DNA of 64,000 bases from Stenotrophomonas maltophilia (GTDB taxonomy: Bacteria; Pseudomonadota; Gammaproteobacteria; Xanthomonadales; Xanthomonadaceae): NCBI RefSeq assembly GCF_004684085.1, contig NZ_SRHZ01000008.1, positions 62,001 to 126,000 of the forward strand. Direction: 5' to 3'. The notes beneath the pieces are model-generated. The model had not been told where the DNA came from. It worked only from the letters and a program-made list of their open reading frames with translations, and ran no database searches. This document shows positions 59,083 to 64,000 of this stretch, one piece after another. The first letter of the stretch is position 1, and each line of letters begins with the position of its first letter. The position numbers and the translations under genes are program-made.

Positions 59083-61677
59083 GTGTCCTTGCATCGCCGT
59101 GCCGTTCTTCCGTTGCTGCTTGCCGCCGCCACCGCACTGTCCTCGCCGCAGCCGGCGCAGGCACAGAGCGCGTACTTCTTCCCGCACGCCACGGATGCTG
59201 CAGCGTTCGATGCGGCGGTGCCCACGCCGGAGCAGTTCCTCGGCTACCCGATCGGCAGCCGTTACACCCGGCACGATCAGCTGGTGGCGTACTTCCAGGA
59301 ACTGGCCAAGCGCTCGGACAAGATCAGCGTGCGCGAGATTGGCCGCAGCTATGAAGGCCGCCCGCTGTTGATCGCCACCGTGACTGCCGCTGGCAACCAC
59401 GCGCGGCTGGAACAACTGCGCCAGCAGCACGCGACCCTGGCCGATCCGGCCCAGCCGCGCAGCGCGGCGGGCGATAGCCCGGTGGTGGTGTGGCTGGGCT
59501 ACAGCGTGCACGGCAACGAGACCTCCAGTGCCGAGGCGGCGATGCTGACGGCGTACTACCTGGTGGCCAACCGCAGTGCCGAAACCCAGCAGTGGCTGCA
59601 GCAGGCGGTGGTGCTGTTCGACCCGGCGCAGAACCCGGACGGCCGCGATCGCGCCGCCAACTGGCACAACGCCTGGGCCTCCGATCCGGCGTCGGCCGAC
59701 CCCGCCGACAAGGAACACGTCGAGCCGTTCCCGCAGGGGCGCACCAACCACTACTTCACCGATCTCAACCGCGACTGGCTTGCCCTGACCCAGCAGGACT
59801 CACGGCCGAAGGTGGAGGTGTTCCACCAGTGGTACCCGAACGTGCAGATCGACTTCCACGAGATGGGCAAGGACAGCACCTACTACTTCGAGCCCTCGCC
59901 GAAGAGCATGCACAGCCCGCTGATTCCGGCGGCGTCGTACGAATTCAACAAGACCCTGGCCAAGTACCACGCGCAGGCGCTGGATGCGTTGGGGTCGCTG
60001 TACTACACCGGCGAGAACTTCGACAACTTCTCGCCGGTGTACGGTTCCACCTATCCGGATTTCCACGGTGCTGTCGGCGTTACCGTCGAGCAGGCCAGCT
60101 CGCGCGGCCGCGTGCAGGAATCGGTGAATGGGCTGCTGACCTTCCCGTTCACCATCCGCAATCAGGTCGCTACCGGCCTGGGAACCGTGCGTGGCGCGGT
60201 GACCGAACGCGGCGCGCTGTTCGATCTGCAGAAGCAGTTCTTCCAGAGCGCGCTGAAGCAGGCCGCACAGCAGCCGGTGAAGAGCTTCGTGTTCGGCGAC
60301 GCGCACGATCCGGCACTGACCCGGCGCCTGCTGGAACTGTTGCTGCTGCACCGCGTCGAGGTGCGTGCGCTGGATCGTGCAGTCACTGTCGACGGGCAGC
60401 GCTTCGATGCCGGCAGTGCCTACGTGGTGCCGGTGCAGCAGGCGCAGTTCCGACTCGTGCATTCGATCTTTGCCGAGACGCCGCCGATCAAGGGTGATGT
60501 GTTCTACGGCAGCACCAGCTATGCGATCGCGCCGGCGTATGGCGTGGCATTCGCCGGCAGCCGCAGCCGCGTTGACGGTGGGGCGCGGGTGACTGCGCTG
60601 CCGGCAGAGCAGGGTGCAGTACTCGGCGGCCAGGCTGGATTCGCCTATGTCATCGACTGGCGCGACTACAACGCTGGGCGCGCACTGGCAGTGCTGCAGG
60701 AAAAGGGTTTGAGCACGCGTGCGGCATTCCAGCCGTTCACCACCGCGACCGCGCAAGGCGACGTCAGCTTCGCCGCCGGCAGCCTGGTCATTCCGGTCGC
60801 CGGGCAGTCGCTGCAGGATGCGGCGCTGCTTGAGGCAGTGACGTCTGCCGCGCGCGAGGCAGGTGTGCAGGTGCACGCACTGTCCAGTGGCCGCAGCCGC
60901 GAGGGCATCGACCTCGGCAGTGATGGCGTAAAGGCGCTGCGCAAGCCGGCGGTGGCATTGATAATGGGCGAGGGTGTGGCGGCCACCGAAATTGGTTCGG
61001 CCTGGTTCCTGCTTGACCAGCAACTGCATCTGCCAGCCAGCAAGCTGGATCCGCAGCAGTTGGGCAAGGTGCCCTTGGACCGCTACACCACGATCGTATT
61101 GTCCGGAGGTACCTACACCGGCGTCGATGCCGCGGCGGTGGCTGCTTTGAAGCGCTGGGTACAGGCCGGCGGTTCACTGGTGACCTACGGCAGTGCCTCG
61201 AAATGGGCGATTGAACAGAAGCTGGCCGACGGCGAGAAACTCAGCAAGGACGAAGAGGCGGGAGACGAGAGTCGCCGCGCGTTCGGCGACCAGCGCGACA
61301 TCGCCGCGATCGAGCGGGTCAGCGGCAACATCCTCAGTGCTGATGTGGATACCAGTCATCCGCTGGCCTTCGGCGTGCCGCGCCGGCAGCTGGCGATCAA
61401 CAAGGAAAACACGGTGACGCTGCAACCGAGCGCGAACCCGTTCTCGACGGTGGTGCGCATTGATACGCCGCCGCGGGTGAACGGCTATCTGTCCGAGCGC
61501 AACCGCGCGCGGGTGGCAGGCAGTGCATGGCTGCTGGTGTCGGCGCAGGGCCAGGGCAACGTGGTGCTGTTTGCCGATGATCCGGCGCATCGCAAGTACT
61601 GGCACGGCACTGATCGGCTGCTGATCAATGCGATCTTCTTCGGGAATCTGGTGAATCCGAGTAAGGCGCGGGGTTGA
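59083..61677 (+). CDS. exported M14-family zinc carboxypeptidase
   Basis: An 864-residue secreted peptidase. A GTG start has GGGGAG 6 bases upstream, and a signal peptide ends near AQAQS. The M14 zinc ligands are His143 and Glu146 in SVHGNETSS and His259 in IDFHEMG. About 500 further residues contain a glutamine-amidotransferase-like or beta-rich region of unknown role. It probably trims extracellular or periplasmic peptides for the upstream TonB receptor. Confidence 0.88.
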   Translation: MSLHRRAVLPLLLAAATALSSPQPAQAQSAYFFPHATDAAAFDAAVPTPEQFLGYPIGSRYTRHDQLVAYFQELAKRSDKISVREIGRSYEGRPLLIATVTAAGNHARLEQLRQQHATLADPAQPRSAAGDSPVVVWLGYSVHGNETSSAEAAMLTAYYLVANRSAETQQWLQQAVVLFDPAQNPDGRDRAANWHNAWASDPASADPADKEHVEPFPQGRTNHYFTDLNRDWLALTQQDSRPKVEVFHQWYPNVQIDFHEMGKDSTYYFEPSPKSMHSPLIPAASYEFNKTLAKYHAQALDALGSLYYTGENFDNFSPVYGSTYPDFHGAVGVTVEQASSRGRVQESVNGLLTFPFTIRNQVATGLGTVRGAVTERGALFDLQKQFFQSALKQAAQQPVKSFVFGDAHDPALTRRLLELLLLHRVEVRALDRAVTVDGQRFDAGSAYVVPVQQAQFRLVHSIFAETPPIKGDVFYGSTSYAIAPAYGVAFAGSRSRVDGGARVTALPAEQGAVLGGQAGFAYVIDWRDYNAGRALAVLQEKGLSTRAAFQPFTTATAQGDVSFAAGSLVIPVAGQSLQDAALLEAVTSAAREAGVQVHALSSGRSREGIDLGSDGVKALRKPAVALIMGEGVAATEIGSAWFLLDQQLHLPASKLDPQQLGKVPLDRYTTIVLSGGTYTGVDAAAVAALKRWVQAGGSLVTYGSASKWAIEQKLADGEKLSKDEEAGDESRRAFGDQRDIAAIERVSGNILSADVDTSHPLAFGVPRRQLAINKENTVTLQPSANPFSTVVRIDTPPRVNGYLSERNRARVAGSAWLLVSAQGQGNVVLFADDPAHRKYWHGTDRLLINAIFFGNLVNPSKARG

Positions 61678-61707
61678 GGCTGCACGCGCTTCAGTTGGTA
61701 TAGGGGT

Positions 61708-61813
61708 GGGGAGGCCGGACGGGCTGCGCAGGACACGCTGTAAATACGTCCATGTAAGCTCGATGGCGCCATTCATGGCGCCAACGGTCCTGCACAGCCC
61801 GTCCGGCCTCCCC
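61708..61813. repeat. long hairpin, family 2 copy 1 (27-bp arms, 52-base loop)
   Basis: The arms 61708-61734 (GGGGAGGCCGGACGGGCTG...) and 61787-61813 pair with one mismatch. The 52-base loop folds into two small stems, GGCGCC-N6-GGCGCC and TAC-N6-GTA. It is related in inverse orientation to the loop of the hairpin at 61981-62088. Confidence 0.85.
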
Positions 61814-61866
61814 TCGACAATTTCCTGCGGGCGCGGACGCATCGAACCCCAGAGCGGGAGCAAGGG

Positions 61867-61890
61867 CAAAAACAAAAGCAAAAGCAAAAG
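61867..61890 (+). repeat. short AAAAGC tandem repeat
   Basis: About four copies of a 6-base unit near AAAAGC lie between the two long hairpins. It is non-coding and has no evident role. Confidence 0.5.
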
Positions 61891-61980
61891 CATCTGCATC
61901 GGCGTTTGCTCTTGAACTTGAATTTGATCTTTCTTCTCCCGGCTACCCGGTGGGACAAGAAGGCGCAGGCAATGCTTGAA

Positions 61981-62088
61981 GCGGATGGGCGTGGGGCCAG
62001 CGCAAAACCGTGAGGCGCATGGATGCGCCGACCGAGCCCCCATGGATGGGTTTACGGCGTGTTTTGCGCTGGCCCCACGCCCATCCGC
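61981..62088. repeat. long hairpin, family 2 copy 2 (28-bp arms, 52-base loop)
   Basis: The arms 61981-62008 (GCGGATGGGCGTGGGGCCAG...) and 62061-62088 are perfect complements over 28 bp. The 52-base loop contains GGCGC-ATGGAT-GCGCC and CCC-ATGGAT-GGG. The arms are unrelated to those of the hairpin at 61708-61813. Confidence 0.88.
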
Positions 62089-62134
62089 CCTCAGCGCAGC
62101 ACACCGCCGGCTTCTACTCACGGTAGCCAGCAAC

Positions 62135-62164
62135 AAAAAAGGGACGGCGCGTCAGCGCCGTCCC
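62135..62164 (-). terminator. intrinsic terminator of the DEAD-box helicase gene
   Basis: On the minus strand GGGACGGCGC-tgac-GCGCCGTCCC is followed by six T. A perfect 10-bp stem 46 bp past the helicase stop codon. Confidence 0.9.
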
Positions 62165-62210
62165 TCGATAGCCCCCGCGCAGCGGGAAGCACCATCCATG
62201 TCAGCTGGGA

Positions 62211-63626
62211 TCAGCTGGCGCGACCGCCGCCGCCGCCCTGGCCACGACCACGGCCGCCACCGGTACTACCGGCACCGCCACGACGCTGGCCCTGACCCGC
62301 ACCTGCGCGCTGCTGGCCGTTGCCGCCACCTTCGCGACGACCGCCGCCGGCCTTCTTCGGGCCTGCATGCGCATGACGCGGCGCATCGCCGTGCGGACGG
62401 CGCGCGTGGTTCTTGCGCGGTGCGCGCTCACCCGTCTCGTGCTCGGCCTTGCCCGGTGCACTGTTGCCCCAGCGGATCGGCACCTGCAGCTCGAAGCCCG
62501 GCACATCGCGGATGTCCATGTCGCGGCCCAGCAGACGCGTGATCGCGCGCAGCAGCTTCACTTCATCTTGCGCGACCAGCGAGATCGCCTGACCGGTGGC
62601 GCCGTTGCGGCCGGTACGGCCGATGCGGTGCACGTAGTCTTCGGCCACCATCGGCAGGTCGAAGTTGATCACCTTCGGCAGCTCGTTGATGTCGATACCG
62701 CGCGCGGCAATATCGGTGGCCACCAGCACGGTCACTCGGCCAGCCTTGAAGTCGCCCAGTGCACGCAGGCGCTGGCCCTGGCTCTTGTTGCCGTGGATCG
62801 CGGCGGTCTTGATGCCGGACTTTTCCAGGAACGCGGCCAGCTTGTCGCTGCCATGCTTGGTGCGCGCAAACACCAGGGTCTGCTCGCGGCTGTCCTGCGC
62901 CAGCAGGTGCAGCAGCAGGTCCCGCTTGCGGCCACCATCGACCGGATGCACGCGGTGGGTGATGGTTTCAGCAACGGTGTTCTTCGGCGTGACCTGGATC
63001 TGCTCCGGGTTGCGCATGAATTCCAGCGCCAGCTGGCGGATGTTGTCCTCGAAGGTGGCCGAGAACAGCAGGGTCTGGCGGTTCTGCTTGGGCAGCTTGG
63101 CCAGGATGCGCTTGATCGAAGGCAGGAAGCCCATGTCCAGCATGCGGTCGGCTTCGTCCAGCACCAGCAGTTCAATGCCGGACAGGTCGATGCTGCGACG
63201 CTCCAGATGGTCGATCAGGCGGCCCGGGCAGGCCACCAGCAGGTCCACGCCACGGCGCAGGATGTCCAGCTGGTTGCCCATGCCGACGCCGCCGTAGATG
63301 CAGGCGCTGGGGATGCGCAGGTACTTGCTGTAGCCGCGCAGGCTGTCATGCACCTGGGTGGCCAGCTCGCGGGTCGGGGCCAGGATCAGCGCGCGCGGCT
63401 TGCGCGGGCCGGTGCGGACTTCCTGCGAGGCAGTGCCCAGGTGCTGCAGCAGCGGCAGGCCGAAGGCGGCGGTCTTGCCGGTACCGGTCTGCGCGCCGGC
63501 CAGCAGGTCGCGACCGGCCAGCACCAGCGGGATCGCCTGCTGCTGGATCGGGGTCGGAGTTTCGTAGCCCTGCTCGGCGAGCGCACGCAGCAGGAAGGGC
63601 GCAAGGCCCAGGGATTCAAAAGACAT
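62211..63626 (-). CDS. RhlE-type DEAD-box RNA helicase
   Basis: A 471-residue ATP-dependent RNA helicase. Motifs in order: AQTGTGKTAAF (I), PTRELA (Ia), LDEADRML (II), FSAT (III), TDIAARGIDI (V) and HRIGRTGRNG (VI). After about residue 380 there is a basic, Gly/Arg-rich low-complexity tail (ending GGRGRGQGGGGGRAS) that probably binds RNA without sequence specificity. RhlE-like helicases act in ribosome assembly and RNA decay. The gene has a leader of over 200 bases and a clear terminator. Confidence 0.93.
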   Translation of the reverse strand: MSFESLGLAPFLLRALAEQGYETPTPIQQQAIPLVLAGRDLLAGAQTGTGKTAAFGLPLLQHLGTASQEVRTGPRKPRALILAPTRELATQVHDSLRGYSKYLRIPSACIYGGVGMGNQLDILRRGVDLLVACPGRLIDHLERRSIDLSGIELLVLDEADRMLDMGFLPSIKRILAKLPKQNRQTLLFSATFEDNIRQLALEFMRNPEQIQVTPKNTVAETITHRVHPVDGGRKRDLLLHLLAQDSREQTLVFARTKHGSDKLAAFLEKSGIKTAAIHGNKSQGQRLRALGDFKAGRVTVLVATDIAARGIDINELPKVINFDLPMVAEDYVHRIGRTGRNGATGQAISLVAQDEVKLLRAITRLLGRDMDIRDVPGFELQVPIRWGNSAPGKAEHETGERAPRKNHARRPHGDAPRHAHAGPKKAGGGRREGGGNGQQRAGAGQGQRRGGAGSTGGGRGRGQGGGGGRAS

Positions 63627-64000
63627 TGAGATTGCTCCAAGTACAGTTAACGCCTGTCCGAACGGACAGACGGGGGCAGATCAAACTGATCGGCTGACTC
63701 GGAGCGTTCCCGTGAACCGCGCTGCGAGAATTGGGTGCAGCCGGCACGAAGCGCAGGCTGGAATGCGTGACGAACGGCGTCGGAGTGGGGGCGGGCGAAG
63801 AGGGCGGACCCTGGTCGCCGGCGATCCCGGAGGGAAACGGACGGCCGCTGCAGACCCGCATAGTCTAACTGATGGTTGAGACCCCGCGCAAAACGGCCTG
63901 TTCAGGTAAAGGTTCTCTCTGCAGGGCTGCGCCCTGCACCTGCAGAGGCCGAAGCAACGTCAACGTCAAAAGCTGGTTTCCTGAGCGGGGTAGATCCGGT
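63627..64000. other. 374-bp leader and upstream region of the helicase gene
   Basis: No gene is supported. On the minus strand TTGCGC-N18-TAGACT (about 63864-63893) is a possible promoter, giving a transcript leader of about 225 bases. Near the start codon, CTGTCCG-aa-CGGACAG (63654-63669) can form a hairpin. GCAGGGC-tgc-GCCCTGC (63921-63937) lies further upstream. Confidence 0.45.

Noticed and set aside
1..64000. CRISPR arrays, tRNA or rRNA genes, prophage and IS elements
   Set aside because: No regularly spaced direct repeats, no cloverleaf-like T-arm sequences, no rRNA-like stretches and no transposase or integrase were recognised. The repeats present are REP-type hairpins.

Overview
The window reads as a chromosomal segment of a high-GC gammaproteobacterium of the Xanthomonadaceae, most likely Stenotrophomonas (S. 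maltophilia group). The main support is the repeat content. Many intergenic gaps hold GTAG-headed palindromes built on a CGCCGGGC-CAT-GCCCGGCG or ATCCACGC-CAT-GCGTGGAT core, the type known as SMAG/REP elements in S. maltophilia. Gene content agrees: DUF3247, DUF3297, DUF4031, DUF6630 and DUF3016 proteins, an MsrB/DipZ/MsrA set, TonB receptors, a cobalamin-riboswitch btuB and motAB. No rRNA, tRNA, CRISPR array, prophage or IS transposase was seen. These assignments come from reading the sequence only; no database search was run.

Layout. 1-4803: end of a LytTR regulator, a small lipoprotein, a membrane protein, and a TetR repressor divergent from two MFS transporters across a three-operator control region. 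4804-12457: an M13 metallopeptidase, a PAS-PAS-(degenerate GGDEF)-EAL phosphodiesterase, and a LysR regulator divergent from doxX plus an extradiol dioxygenase. 12575-18567: a Na+/H+ antiporter, several small conserved proteins, motAB, and a cytosolic msrB. 18708-22470: two small exported or low-complexity proteins, then the Lrp/dadA/alr D-alanine catabolic unit. 22543-30452: a DUF3016 protein, a hybrid histidine kinase, rsmC-rsuA-HAD as one overlapping operon, and fabA-fabB.

30644-43535: dinB, a low-GC insert with a secreted trypsin-like protease, an MBL protein, a LysR/oxidoreductase pair, a methyltransferase, gph, riboswitch-controlled btuB, an acyltransferase, a histidine phosphatase, tfoX-C/msrC and bioD. 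43612-52655: a MocR-type regulator, then the periplasmic methionine sulfoxide repair operon msrB-dipZ-msrA facing a divergent two-component system, which runs tail-to-tail into a second, RstBA-like system. 53005-63626: an asparagine-synthetase-like protein with a ruined glutaminase site, a phasin, queD, a TonB receptor with an M14 peptidase, and a RhlE-type DEAD-box helicase with a long leader.

The least explained structures are four long hairpins at 54947-55210 and 61708-62088. They fall into two families. Within a family the loop is conserved, while the 27-28 bp arms are unrelated between copies yet almost perfectly self-complementary within each copy. In the second family the small internal stems change in compensating pairs, which argues for a maintained structure. 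Other points of interest are REP elements that supply the stop codons of three genes, the asparagine-synthetase-like protein without its glutaminase residues, and the envelope Msr operon with its own candidate sensor kinase.
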